Below the pieces are notes generated by a model, which saw only the letters and a list, made by a program, of their open reading frames with translations, did not search any database and was not told where the DNA came from. This document shows, piece after piece, positions 1 through 7,571 of a stretch of DNA of 64,000 nt (positions are counted from its first letter, which is position 1; each line of letters starts with the position of its first letter). This DNA is from Prevotella sp. MA2016 (GTDB lineage Bacteria; Bacteroidota; Bacteroidia; Bacteroidales; Bacteroidaceae), in NCBI RefSeq assembly GCF_000619825.1, contig NZ_KK211036.1, positions 491,787 to 555,786 on the forward strand, in the 5' to 3' direction. The position numbers and the translations under genes are program-made.

Positions 1-749
1 TCAACATCCAGTTCCTGGCCAAGAACCGCGAGGTGAAGGTGATCGAGTGTAACCTGCGCGCCAGTCGCTCGTTCCCATTCGTATCAAAGATCTTGAAGCG
101 CAATTTCATCGAGACTGCCACTAAGATTATGCTCGACGCTCCTTACCAGAAGCCTAATAAGAGCGAGTTTGATATCGACCGTATTGGTGTGAAGGCATCT
201 CAGTTCTCATTCGCTCGTTTGCAGAATGCCGACCCAGTTCTGGGTGTTGACATGAGCTCAACTGGTGAGGTTGGTTGCTTGGGTGACGACCTGAACGAGG
301 CACTGCTCAACTCACTGATTGCCACAGGCTACTCTATTCCTAAGGATGCTGTACTTATCAGCTCTGGTGGTGCCAAGGGCAAGGTTTCACTCCTGGAGCC
401 CGCACAGCAGTTGGCTAAGAAGGGTTACACCATCTACGCCACAGCCGGAACCGCTAAGTTCTTCAACGACAACGGTGTGAAAGCAGTAGCCGTAGCATGG
501 CCTGATGAGGATGGCGAGAACAATGTCATGGATCTGATTTCGCAGCATAAGGTAGGTTTGGTTATCAACGTACCAAAGAACCACACCAGCCGCGAGCTCA
601 CCAATGGTTACAAGATTCGTCGTGGTGCCATCGATCACAACATCCCATTGATGACCAATGTTCGTCTGGCCAAGGCATTTATCGAGGCCTTCACTGCCAT
701 GAGTATTGATGACATCAAGATCAAGGCTTGGCAGGAGTACGAGAACTAA
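1..749 (+). CDS. carB: Carbamoyl-phosphate synthase large subunit, C-terminal part (5' truncated)
   Basis: The large subunit makes carbamoyl phosphate from bicarbonate, ammonia and ATP for pyrimidine and arginine synthesis in the cytosol. Only the last ~249 codons are present; the reading frame is open from base 3. The first residues carry the end of the second ATP-grasp domain (NIQFLAKN...VIECNLRASRSFPFVSK). The rest is the C-terminal MGS-like allosteric domain (roughly residues 100-230 of the fragment; AKKGYTIYATAGTAKFFNDNG). The ECN..ASRSFPF wording resembles the eukaryotic CAD type more than the E. coli type (from memory of the family). Its stop codon shares one base with the start of the next gene, so the two are probably co-transcribed. 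Confidence 0.95.
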   Translation, partial: NIQFLAKNREVKVIECNLRASRSFPFVSKILKRNFIETATKIMLDAPYQKPNKSEFDIDRIGVKASQFSFARLQNADPVLGVDMSSTGEVGCLGDDLNEALLNSLIATGYSIPKDAVLISSGGAKGKVSLLEPAQQLAKKGYTIYATAGTAKFFNDNGVKAVAVAWPDEDGENNVMDLISQHKVGLVINVPKNHTSRELTNGYKIRRGAIDHNIPLMTNVRLAKAFIEAFTAMSIDDIKIKAWQEYEN

Positions 750-1333
750 TGATAGACGAATATAAGACACTTAAGACCGAAGGCGAGGGCTACTATACTG
801 AAAAGCGTAGCAAGTTCCTCGCCTTTGCTCATCATGTAGAAACACTTGATGAAATCAAGGAGTTGATAGCCGGTTATCGTAAGAAGTATTACGATGCCCG
901 CCACGTTTGTTATGCTTATATGCTTGGTGCTGAGCGCTTGGAGTTTCGTGCCAATGATGATGGCGAACCCTCATCAACAGCCGGCAAACCCATCCTGGGA
1001 CAGATCAACAGCAATGAGCTGACAGACATTCTGATTGTGGTGGTGCGTTATTATGGTGGTGTCAACTTAGGCACATCAGGACTGATAGTAGCCTATCGCG
1101 AAGCAGCTGCCGATGCCATCACCCACTCTGAGATTGAGACACGTCAGGTAGAAGAGGTTATCACCTACTCTTTTGCCTATCCGATGATGAACGATGTGAT
1201 GCGCATTGTGAAGGAGATGCAGCCCCGTATCGTGTCGCAAACCTACGATAACACGTGCGAAATCAAGCTCAGCATCCGCAAATCAGAAGCCGATCAACTG
1301 CGTAATCGTCTTTCAAAGCTGTCATTCGAATAA
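749..1333 (+). CDS. YigZ/IMPACT (UPF0029) family protein
   Basis: A 194-residue protein of the YigZ/IMPACT family, which is related to the yeast GCN1-binding protein YIH1; the bacterial role is not settled. The N-terminal UPF0029 domain is clear (KRSKFLAFAHHVETLDEIKELIAGYRKKYYDARHVCYAY near residues 19-57, then GEPSSTAGKPIL and VVVRYYGGVNLGTSGL). A DUF1949-type C-terminal ferredoxin-like domain follows. The ATG at 749 was chosen over an upstream in-frame TTG because it overlaps the carB stop (TAATG), as in translationally coupled genes, and gives the usual family N-terminus. Confidence 0.9.
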   Translation: MIDEYKTLKTEGEGYYTEKRSKFLAFAHHVETLDEIKELIAGYRKKYYDARHVCYAYMLGAERLEFRANDDGEPSSTAGKPILGQINSNELTDILIVVVRYYGGVNLGTSGLIVAYREAAADAITHSEIETRQVEEVITYSFAYPMMNDVMRIVKEMQPRIVSQTYDNTCEIKLSIRKSEADQLRNRLSKLSFE

Positions 1334-1357
1334 AATTCAAATTTTCCCCAAAAAATG

Positions 1358-1389
1358 TTTGGTGAATTCCTAAAAAAGCATTACCTTTG
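1358..1389 (+). promoter_or_regulatory. Bacteroidetes-type promoter of tRNA-Ser
   Basis: TTTG at 1358-1361, 20 bp spacer, TACCTTTG at 1382-1389. This matches the -33/-7 consensus (TTTG / TAnnTTTG) of the primary Bacteroidetes sigma factor. It ends 28 bp before the tRNA. Confidence 0.75.
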
Positions 1390-1417
1390 CAATCGCAATC
1401 GCAAAACGAGAGCAACT

Positions 1418-1505
1418 GGAGAGTTGGCAGAGTGATCGATCGCGCTGGACTCGAAATCCGGTATACCCCTTTCGGGTATCGGGGGTTTGAATCCCTCACT
1501 CTCCG
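1418..1505 (+). tRNA. tRNA-Ser (anticodon CGA)
   Basis: An 88-nt type II tRNA with a long variable arm. The acceptor stem GGAGAGT (1418-1424) pairs with ACTCTCC (1498-1504), with discriminator G at 1505. The anticodon loop is CTCGAAA between CTGGA and TCCGG, giving anticodon CGA, which reads UCG. The variable-arm hairpin contains TACCCCTTTCGGGTA, and the T arm has the usual TTTGAAT loop. CCA is not encoded. Confidence 0.95.
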
Positions 1506-1517
1506 CTAAAGCAAAAG

Positions 1518-1557
1518 AAAAGGTTTCGAAATTCATCGAAACCTTTTTCTTTTTTTA
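1518..1557. terminator. Bidirectional intrinsic terminator after tRNA-Ser
   Basis: A 12-bp stem (AAAAGGTTTCGA / TCGAAACCTTTT, 1518-1529 and 1536-1547) with a 6-nt loop and a T-rich tract to 1557. The opposite strand also has a T-rich tail, so it can serve the TSCPD gene that ends at 1555. Confidence 0.8.
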
Positions 1558-1827
1558 CCCCTCAAGTGGAGCGTTCTTCAACTGTTCTAGCGCGCGACAT
1601 AGCTGGTCGGGGCATGATGTACCTTTGGCACCACAACGGATGCCGTTGATCTTGGGAATCACGTCGTCAATCTTCTGTCCGCACACCAGCTTGCTCACTC
1701 CCTGCAGGTTGCCGTTGCAACCGCCAAGGAAGAACACCTGCTGTATTACGTCGTTCTCATCAGCAGTCACGTCAATCAGTTTCGAACATGTGCCCTGAGT
1801 GGTATATGTAATATGTTTAGTCTTCAT
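1555..1827 (-). CDS. TSCPD domain protein (TIGR03905-like)
   Basis: A 90-residue protein matching the small TSCPD-domain family, named after the motif seen here as TSCPDQLCRAL near the C-terminus. Other family features are the N-terminal T..GTCSKLIDV stretch, the GGCNGNLQGVSKLV segment and the GIRCGAKGTSCP stretch. Five conserved cysteines suggest metal or nucleotide binding. A TSCPD segment also occurs at the end of some class II ribonucleotide reductases, but a free-standing role is unknown. It is the last gene of the minus-strand run from serC, 12 bp beyond DUF1015. Confidence 0.75.
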   Translation of the reverse strand: MKTKHITYTTQGTCSKLIDVTADENDVIQQVFFLGGCNGNLQGVSKLVCGQKIDDVIPKINGIRCGAKGTSCPDQLCRALEQLKNAPLEG

Positions 1828-1839
1828 CTATTATTAAAT

Positions 1840-3087
1840 TTAGCTTAGTTTGTGAATAACCAGTCCTGAGCGCAGTTTTGGCTCGAACCAGGTAGCCTTT
1901 GGTGGCATGATCTTACCGCTATCAGCGATGTCCATAATCTGCTGCATAGATACTGGATAGAGGGCCAATGCGGCGCGCATCTCACCTGAGTCAACACGAC
2001 GCTTCAGCTCCTTCAAGCCGCGCAGACCACCTACGAAGTCGATACGCTGAGAAGAGCGCAGGTCGCCAATATTCAGGATCTCATCCAGAATCAGTCGGCT
2101 CGAGATGTCAACATCCAGCACACCGATAGGATCGGTATTATCATAAGTTCCCTCCTTAGCCTTCAGACTATACCAGTGCTCATCCAGATAGAGTGAGAAC
2201 TCGTGCAGCTGCTGGGGCTTATAGATATCAGTACCCTTATCCTCAACCTCGAAGTTTACCTGCAGAGCTGCCAGGAACTCCTCTGATGAGAGACCGTTCA
2301 GGTCCTTTACCACGCGGTTGTAGTCGAGGATGGTGAGCTGCGATGCCTGGAAGCAAACAGCCATGAAGTAGTTGTACTCCTCAGTACCATTGTGGTTGGG
2401 ATTCTGCTTCTGCTTTTCAGCACCCACCAATGCAGCAGCGGCTGAACGGTGATGACCATCGGCGATATAGAGCGAAGGCATCTTGGCAAACTGCTCAGTG
2501 ATGGTATGCATATCTTTCTCGTCGCTGATGACCCAGAACTGATGGCGGAAACCGTCGATAGGTGCCACGAAATCATATTCAGGCTCAGTAGCAGCATAAC
2601 GCATAATCAGCTCGTTGAGCACAGCGTTGTCAGGATAAGCAAAGAATACAGGCTCGATGTTAGCATTGTTCACACGCACATGCTTCATGCGGTCCTCCTC
2701 CTTATCGCGACGGGTCAACTCGTGCTTCTTGATGTTGCCCTTCATGTAGTCATCTACATAAGCGCCAACCACCAGTCCGTACTGTGTCTTACCGTTCATC
2801 GTCTGTGCGTAGATGTAATAATGGTCGTCGGCATCCTGAACCAGCCAACCCTTATCCTGGAACTTCTGGAAGTTCTCGGCAGCCTTCTCATACACACGTG
2901 GGTCATACTCCGATGTACCTACGGGGAAATCGATTTCTGGTTTGATGATATGATAGAGACTCTTCTCATTGTCGCCAGCCTCTGCCCTCGCCTCTTCGCT
3001 GTCCAGCACGTCGTACGGACGGCTCTCTACTTGTTCTACAAGCTCTTTTGGTGGGCGAATACCCTTAAATGGTTTGATGATAGCCAT
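1840..3087 (-). CDS. DUF1015 family protein
   Basis: A 415-residue cytosolic protein of the DUF1015 family, recognised by the N-terminal IKPFKGIRPPKELVEQV..PYDVLD stretch, LYHIIKPEID and the central IADGHHRSAAA motif near residue 212. No signal peptide or membrane segment is present. It lies downstream of serC, serA and a HIT gene on the same strand, which suggests a link to serine or phosphoserine metabolism. I recall a report of pyrophosphate-dependent serine kinase activity in proteins of this kind but cannot confirm it, so no enzyme name is given. The ATG at 3087 has a normal N-terminus. Confidence 0.8.
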   Translation of the reverse strand: MAIIKPFKGIRPPKELVEQVESRPYDVLDSEEARAEAGDNEKSLYHIIKPEIDFPVGTSEYDPRVYEKAAENFQKFQDKGWLVQDADDHYYIYAQTMNGKTQYGLVVGAYVDDYMKGNIKKHELTRRDKEEDRMKHVRVNNANIEPVFFAYPDNAVLNELIMRYAATEPEYDFVAPIDGFRHQFWVISDEKDMHTITEQFAKMPSLYIADGHHRSAAAALVGAEKQKQNPNHNGTEEYNYFMAVCFQASQLTILDYNRVVKDLNGLSSEEFLAALQVNFEVEDKGTDIYKPQQLHEFSLYLDEHWYSLKAKEGTYDNTDPIGVLDVDISSRLILDEILNIGDLRSSQRIDFVGGLRGLKELKRRVDSGEMRAALALYPVSMQQIMDIADSGKIMPPKATWFEPKLRSGLVIHKLS

Positions 3088-3094
3088 GTTTTAT

Positions 3095-3129
3095 ATTGAA
3101 AATTAAAGATTGAACATTGAAGATTAAAG
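3095..3129. repeat. Heptamer tandem repeat, ser operon spacer
   Basis: Five degenerate 7-mers (ATTGAAA, ATTAAAG, ATTGAAC, ATTGAAG, ATTAAAG) fill the space between the HIT stop (3124-3126) and the DUF1015 start (3087). Confidence 0.8.
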
Positions 3130-3549
3130 ATTGGCCTTGAGTTTCTCAATCATGTCTGCGTATTCGGCATCAGTGAGATACACCTTGCCAGGATTCATCT
3201 GGAACACGCCGCCGTAGTCGGGGCCATCCACATATTTGGGAGCCAGGTGAAAGTGCAGGTGCGACAGCTTGTCGCTATAGGCACCATAATTGATTTTCTC
3301 GGGGTTGAATGCTTTCTGCATGGCACGCGTCACCTTGGCCACATCAGCCATAAAGGCATTGCGATCTTCGTCGCTCAACTCATTCAGATCATTCACGTGG
3401 TCCTTATAGGCCACCAGGCATCGACCACGATAGGTTTGCTCCTTAAAAAGAAAAACTCGCGACACCGACAGTTGAGCAAACTCAATCATCAGGTCGTGAA
3501 GCGTCTGATTATTAGTGCAATACAAGCACTGTTTAGGATCACTATACAT
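3124..3549 (-). CDS. HIT family nucleotide hydrolase/transferase
   Basis: A 141-residue histidine-triad protein. The signature is seen as SHLHFHLAPK (His-x-His-x-His) at residues ~105-114. The N-terminus has CLYC followed by the usual beta-strand segment SRVFLFKEQTYRGRCLVAYKDHVNDLNEL. HIT proteins hydrolyse or transfer nucleotides through a nucleotidyl-His intermediate; the substrate cannot be read from sequence. It sits between serA and DUF1015 in the serine run. The 81-bp gap to serA holds a hairpin, so it may also be read separately. Confidence 0.88.
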   Translation of the reverse strand: MYSDPKQCLYCTNNQTLHDLMIEFAQLSVSRVFLFKEQTYRGRCLVAYKDHVNDLNELSDEDRNAFMADVAKVTRAMQKAFNPEKINYGAYSDKLSHLHFHLAPKYVDGPDYGGVFQMNPGKVYLTDAEYADMIEKLKANL

Positions 3550-3577
3550 AAAATAAAAAAGGTTTTAGTAAGAATAC

Positions 3578-3619
3578 AAAAGTGCACAAGTAAGGCTTCT
3601 ACCCTCCTGTGCACCTTTT
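3578..3619. terminator. Hairpin terminator or attenuator between serA and HIT gene
   Basis: GTGCACA (3582-3588) pairs with TGTGCAC (3608-3614), flanked by A-rich and T-rich sequence so the stem extends to about 11 bp. T-runs on both sides allow termination in either direction. Being inside the run of genes, it may reduce rather than stop transcription. Confidence 0.6.
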
Positions 3620-3630
3620 ATTTTAGTAAA

Positions 3631-4548
3631 TTACTTGTTTACCTGGAACTTGGTGTCGCCATCCTTGAAGAATGCGTTGATCTGCTTGGCAGCAGCGATA
3701 CCAGCATTGATGTTGGCCTCGGCTGTCTGAGCACCCATCTTCTTAGGAGTAGAGAAATAGCGACCCTCGAACTTCAGGAACTCGTCGTTGGCATCAGGCA
3801 TGATGTCGGTAACGAACTTCAGGTCCTCACGCTCAGCCATCAGCTTGATGAGCTCAGGCTCATTGATCACCTCCTTACGAGCAGTGTTCACCAGCACACC
3901 ACCCTTCTTCATCTTGCCAACCAGCTCAGCGTTGATGCTCTGCTTGGTCTCAGGAGTAGCAGGGATATGGAGTGAAACCACGTCGCAAGTCTCGAACAAC
4001 TTCTCCTGGCAGCAAACAGCATGCACGCCAGCTGCCTCGATCACCTCTGCAGGGCAGAAAGCATCGTAAGCATAAACGTCCATACCGAAGCCCTTGGCGA
4101 TGCGAGCCACATTGCGACCTACATTACCGAAAGCCAGGATACCCAGCTTCTTACCCAGCAGCTCAGAACCGCTCTTACCATTGTAGAAACCGCGAACGGC
4201 CATCACCAGCAGACCGAATACCAACTCGGCTACAGCGTTAGAGTTCTGACCAGGAGTGTTCTCGGCTACCACGTTGTGAGCTGTAGCTGCAGCCAGATCG
4301 ATGTTGTCGTAACCAGCACCGGCACGAACCACAATCTTCAGCTGCTTAGCAGCGTCAAGAACCTCTGCATCCACCTTATCGCTACGGATAATCAGCGCGT
4401 CGGCATCAGCAACTGCATTCAGCAGCTGAGCCTTTTCTGTATATTTCTCGAGCAGCACCAGCTCATTGCCAGCTGCCTCAATCTCTGCCTTGATACCATT
4501 AACAGCAGCTGCTGCAAATGGCTTCTCTGTTGCAACTAATACTTTCAT
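3631..4548 (-). CDS. serA: D-3-phosphoglycerate dehydrogenase, short type with Lys in place of catalytic His
   Basis: Oxidises 3-phosphoglycerate to 3-phosphohydroxypyruvate with NAD, the first step of serine synthesis. At 305 residues it has only the substrate- and NAD-binding domains; the ACT regulatory domain of E. coli SerA is missing. Seen motifs: VRAGAGYDNID (75-85), the NAD-binding stretch GILAFGNVGRNVARI (136-150) and Arg224 in NTARKEV. The usual TPHxGAST motif reads TPKKMGAQT (267-275), so the catalytic His is replaced by Lys, about K269. This is the type IIIK pattern described for Bacteroides and Entamoeba histolytica. Without an ACT domain, serine feedback through that route is unlikely. 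Confidence 0.95.
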   Translation of the reverse strand: MKVLVATEKPFAAAAVNGIKAEIEAAGNELVLLEKYTEKAQLLNAVADADALIIRSDKVDAEVLDAAKQLKIVVRAGAGYDNIDLAAATAHNVVAENTPGQNSNAVAELVFGLLVMAVRGFYNGKSGSELLGKKLGILAFGNVGRNVARIAKGFGMDVYAYDAFCPAEVIEAAGVHAVCCQEKLFETCDVVSLHIPATPETKQSINAELVGKMKKGGVLVNTARKEVINEPELIKLMAEREDLKFVTDIMPDANDEFLKFEGRYFSTPKKMGAQTAEANINAGIAAAKQINAFFKDGDTKFQVNK

Positions 4549-4549
4549 C

Positions 4550-4577
4550 TTAATGTTTAATCTTTAATGTTTAATGT
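4550..4577. repeat. Heptamer tandem repeat, serC-serA spacer
   Basis: Four 7-mers (TTAATGT, TTAATCT, TTAATGT, TTAATGT) occupy nearly all 30 bp between the serA start (4548) and the serC stop (4579). Confidence 0.8.
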
Positions 4578-4578
4578 A

Positions 4579-5646
4579 TTAGTGCTGTGCCTCAAACTCC
4601 TTCATGCAAGCCACGAGTGCGTTAACACCCTCGATGGTCTGAGCATTGTAGCAAGAAGCGCGGAAACCACCAACTGAGCGGTGACCCTTCACACCAACCA
4701 TTCCCTTTGAAACAGCGAAGTCGAGGAAGTCCTTCTCCAACTCCTTATACTCGTCGGCCATTACGAAGCAGATGTTCATCAGTGAGCGGTCCTCAGCAAC
4801 AGCTGTTCCCTTGAACATCTTGTTGCGATCGATCTCGCCGTAAACAATCTCTGCACGCTGCTGAGCCAGCTTGTCCATAGCCTCTACACCACCCTGGGCC
4901 TTGATCCAGCGCAGATTCTCGAGCGCGCTGTAGATGGGCACTACAGGAGGAGTATTAAACATAGAACCCTTATCCACGTGTGTACGATAGTCGAGCATGG
5001 TAGGAATCTCACGTGGAGCCTTACCAAGAGCGTCGTCCTTTACAATCACGATGGTAACACCAGCCATAGCCAGGTTCTTCTGAGCACCAGCATAGATAGC
5101 ATCATACTTAGCCACGTCAACAGGACGGCTGAAGATGTCAGATGACATATCGGCAATCAGGCGAACGGGCACGTCGAGGTCCTTGCGAATCTCAGTACCA
5201 TAGATAGTATTATTGGTTGTGATATGCAGATAGTCGGCATCAGCGGGAACTGTCCAGTCCTTTGGAATGAAGGTATAGTTGGCATCAGCTGAAGAAGCCA
5301 CCTCTACTACCTCACCGAAAAGCTTTGCTTCCTTCATAGCCTTCTTAGCCCAAACACCGGTGTTCAGGTAAGCAGCTTTCTTAATCAGGAAGTTATAAGG
5401 AATCATACAGAACTCCAGACTGGCACCACCGCCAAGGAAAATCACGGAGTAACCCTCAGGAACGTTAAGGAGTTCCTTTACAAGAGCTACAGCCTCGTCA
5501 ACTACAGGCTGAAAGTCCTTTGCACGATGGCTGATCTCCATCAGAGAAAGACCAGAACCGTTGAAATCAAGACACTGCTGAGCGGTCTTCTCAATCACCT
5601 CGCGAGGAAGCATCGAGGGACCGGCGTTAAAGTTGTACTTCTTCAT
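4579..5646 (-). CDS. serC: Phosphoserine aminotransferase
   Basis: A 355-residue PLP enzyme converting 3-phosphohydroxypyruvate and glutamate to O-phosphoserine and 2-oxoglutarate; it also serves pyridoxal phosphate synthesis in many bacteria. The N-terminus [14 protein letters not shown] is typical of class V SerC, and the length fits the family. The PLP lysine is K190 in the stretch [11 protein letters not shown]. It is the first gene of the minus-strand serine run and has its own promoter upstream. No phosphoserine phosphatase (serB) is seen in the window. Confidence 0.97.
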   Translation of the reverse strand: MKKYNFNAGPSMLPREVIEKTAQQCLDFNGSGLSLMEISHRAKDFQPVVDEAVALVKELLNVPEGYSVIFLGGGASLEFCMIPYNFLIKKAAYLNTGVWAKKAMKEAKLFGEVVEVASSADANYTFIPKDWTVPADADYLHITTNNTIYGTEIRKDLDVPVRLIADMSSDIFSRPVDVAKYDAIYAGAQKNLAMAGVTIVIVKDDALGKAPREIPTMLDYRTHVDKGSMFNTPPVVPIYSALENLRWIKAQGGVEAMDKLAQQRAEIVYGEIDRNKMFKGTAVAEDRSLMNICFVMADEYKELEKDFLDFAVSKGMVGVKGHRSVGGFRASCYNAQTIEGVNALVACMKEFEAQH

Positions 5647-5701
5647 TTGATTGTTTATTTATTAAATGGTTTATATTCATACTTGTTCTCGAAAAACGCT
5701 G

Positions 5702-5733
5702 CGAAATTACACTTTTATTTTCAAACTACCAAA
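5702..5733 (-). promoter_or_regulatory. Promoter of serC operon
   Basis: On the minus strand TTTG (5730-5733), 20 bp spacer, TAATTTCG (5702-5709; one mismatch to TAnnTTTG). The -7 box lies 56 bp upstream of the serC start. Confidence 0.55.
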
Positions 5734-5954
5734 TATTTAAGCAGAAATTCACAGAATTTACTATTTTTCTTTCATTTTGTCAACTCAACATATCAATATT
5801 TCAACCTCTTCCGAAAGTAGACCACAACATATTTATATATTATGGCGATGCAAAGATAATGAATATTTGTCACGTACCACGCGAAATTACACGAAAATAA
5901 TCATTAATTCTTTAAAATTCGTGAAATTCATGCTTATCCTGCCTTAAAAATCAC

Positions 5955-5962
5955 TATCTTTG
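5955..5962 (+). promoter_or_regulatory. -7 box of the folK-like gene
   Basis: TATCTTTG ends 8 bp before the ATG at 5971. Transcription starting at the usual distance would give a leaderless or nearly leaderless mRNA. The -33 box is weak. Confidence 0.6.
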
Positions 5963-5970
5963 CACTTGTT

Positions 5971-6342
5971 ATGACACAAAAGGAACATCACATCATCATC
6001 AGTCTGGCTTCAAACATCAACCACGAGGCTCATCTCGAAGCTGCCCGCATTCAGCTCACCCAGTTGCTCAATGAGGTGCATTTCACCCGTGCTATCTACA
6101 CCGATCCCGTCGGCAAAACCAATGATGCCAAGTATCTCAATCAGCTATGCCAAGGCACTACCGCCTTAGGAATGAACCTGCTCAACGAGGTGCTCAAGGA
6201 GATAGAAATTCGCCTGGGGCGCACGCGAAACGAAGACGGCATCGTGGCCATCGACCTCGACCTGTTGGAGTACGACGGGCAGCGCCATCACCTGAAAGAT
6301 TGGGAGCGAAACTACGTAAAGGATTTAATTAATGAATTATGA
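5971..6342 (+). CDS. FolK-like 6-hydroxymethyl-dihydropterin pyrophosphokinase, short
   Basis: Homologous to FolK (HPPK), which transfers pyrophosphate from ATP to 6-hydroxymethyl-7,8-dihydropterin in folate synthesis. Seen motifs are the N-terminal IIISLASNI (cf. LGSN), then EIEIRLGRTRNEDGIVAIDLDLLEYDG, which carries the LGR.R and IDLDLL signatures with the metal-binding aspartates. It has only 123 residues against about 160, and the canonical substrate-binding tail (HPRLHER.FVL.PL) is replaced by a short WERNYVKDLI. It may be a minimal active form or a diverged paralogue. The stop overlaps the next ATG by 4 bp (ATGA). Confidence 0.75.
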   Translation: MTQKEHHIIISLASNINHEAHLEAARIQLTQLLNEVHFTRAIYTDPVGKTNDAKYLNQLCQGTTALGMNLLNEVLKEIEIRLGRTRNEDGIVAIDLDLLEYDGQRHHLKDWERNYVKDLINEL

Positions 6343-7571
6343 AGAATATACTCATTATCAGCGCATTACTGCTATCATCGATAACAGCTACAGCGCAGCG
6401 TTTTGAAGATTATTTTGAAGACCGCACCCTGCGTCTCGACTATATTTTTGCTGGCGACAACACCCACCAACAGATCTATGTTGACGAACTAGTGAGTCTG
6501 CCCCGCTGGTACGGTCGCAAGCAGCGTTTGGCCGAACTGCCATTGCGCGGCAACGGTCAGATTACAGTCACATCCAAGGCCGATGGAATGGTGATTTATC
6601 GCCACTCGTTCTCCAGTCTGTTTCAGGAGTGGCTCAGCACAGCCGAAGCCAAGCGCACACGGAAGTCGTTCGAGAATGTGTTTCTCGTCCCCTTCCCCAA
6701 GGCGCCTGTAGATGTTAAGATAGAACTCTTCGATTATCACGACCGCGTGACAAGTAGTCTTTCGCACACTATTGATCCCAAAGACATCCTGATACGTAAG
6801 GCTGATCAGCATCAGATTACGCCATTCGAGACCCTCCAGCAGGCCACAGACACCACTCGCTGCATCCATGTAGCCTACGTGGCCGAGGGCTATACAGCCG
6901 AAGAAATGGACGTATTCTTGAACGACTGTAAGATTGCGATGGAAGCATTATTCAAGCACGAGCCATTCAAGAAGAATCAGAACCGCTTTAATATGGTGGC
7001 CGTGATGCCTGCTTCCCAAGAGAGCGGCACCAGTCATCCCAGCAAGGACGTCTGGAAGAATACAGCCCTCAGCTCGCATTTCGACACATTCTATAGCGAC
7101 CGATATCTCACCACCCTGCACCTGAAGAAGCTGCACGACGTGCTGGCAGGTACTCCTTACGAGCACATTATTGTGTTGGTAAACACCAACCACTATGGTG
7201 GCGGCGGTATCTACAACTCCTACAATCTCACCTACACCCACGGTCCGTACTTCCGCCCTGTGGTTGTGCATGAGTTTGGCCATTCCTTCGGCGGTCTGGG
7301 CGACGAGTATCCCTATGGCGACGACGACCCCATGTACTTTGCCGACACTGAGCCCTGGGAGCCCAATCTCACCACAAAGCACGATTTCAACGGCAAATGG
7401 GAGAACCTGATAAAGGAGAAAAATGCAGGTTTTATCGAGGGCGGCGGCTACCTTTCAAAGGGCATCTGGCGCGGCTATGAGAACTGTCGCATGCGCACCA
7501 ATGAGGAGCCCGAGTTCTGTCTCGTGTGCCAACAAGCACTACAACGTTTAATTGATTTCTATACTAAATGA
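6339..7571 (+). CDS. M64 family (IgA peptidase-like) zinc metallopeptidase
   Basis: A 410-residue secreted protein with a signal peptide (MKNILIISALLLSSITATAQ). An N-terminal beta-rich domain of the M64_N type is followed by the M64 catalytic domain, with HEFGHSFGGLGDEY at residues 311-324. H311, E312 and H315 form the HExxH zinc site, and the downstream GDEY is typical of the family. Named after the Clostridium ramosum IgA protease, M64 members in Bacteroidetes are common and their substrates mostly unknown, so cleavage of IgA should not be assumed. It overlaps the genes on both sides by 4 bp (ATGA), forming a three-gene transcription unit. Confidence 0.9.
   Translation: MKNILIISALLLSSITATAQRFEDYFEDRTLRLDYIFAGDNTHQQIYVDELVSLPRWYGRKQRLAELPLRGNGQITVTSKADGMVIYRHSFSSLFQEWLSTAEAKRTRKSFENVFLVPFPKAPVDVKIELFDYHDRVTSSLSHTIDPKDILIRKADQHQITPFETLQQATDTTRCIHVAYVAEGYTAEEMDVFLNDCKIAMEALFKHEPFKKNQNRFNMVAVMPASQESGTSHPSKDVWKNTALSSHFDTFYSDRYLTTLHLKKLHDVLAGTPYEHIIVLVNTNHYGGGGIYNSYNLTYTHGPYFRPVVVHEFGHSFGGLGDEYPYGDDDPMYFADTEPWEPNLTTKHDFNGKWENLIKEKNAGFIEGGGYLSKGIWRGYENCRMRTNEEPEFCLVCQQALQRLIDFYTK

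Larger units (their letters stand above)
5647..5970. other. Divergent intergenic region serC / folK-like
   Basis: 324 bp of AT-rich DNA without a gene. It holds promoter signals in both directions. The 12-mer GCGAAATTACAC occurs exactly twice, at 5701-5712 and 5881-5892. A second minus-strand -7-like box (CAAAGATA on plus, 5851-5858) lies further up. No riboswitch or hairpin was recognised. Confidence 0.6.

Noticed and set aside
1269..1499. Minus-strand frame over the end of the YigZ gene and tRNA-Ser
   Set aside because: It runs antisense through a clear tRNA and its promoter, and the protein matches the common artefact translated from tRNA-Ser.
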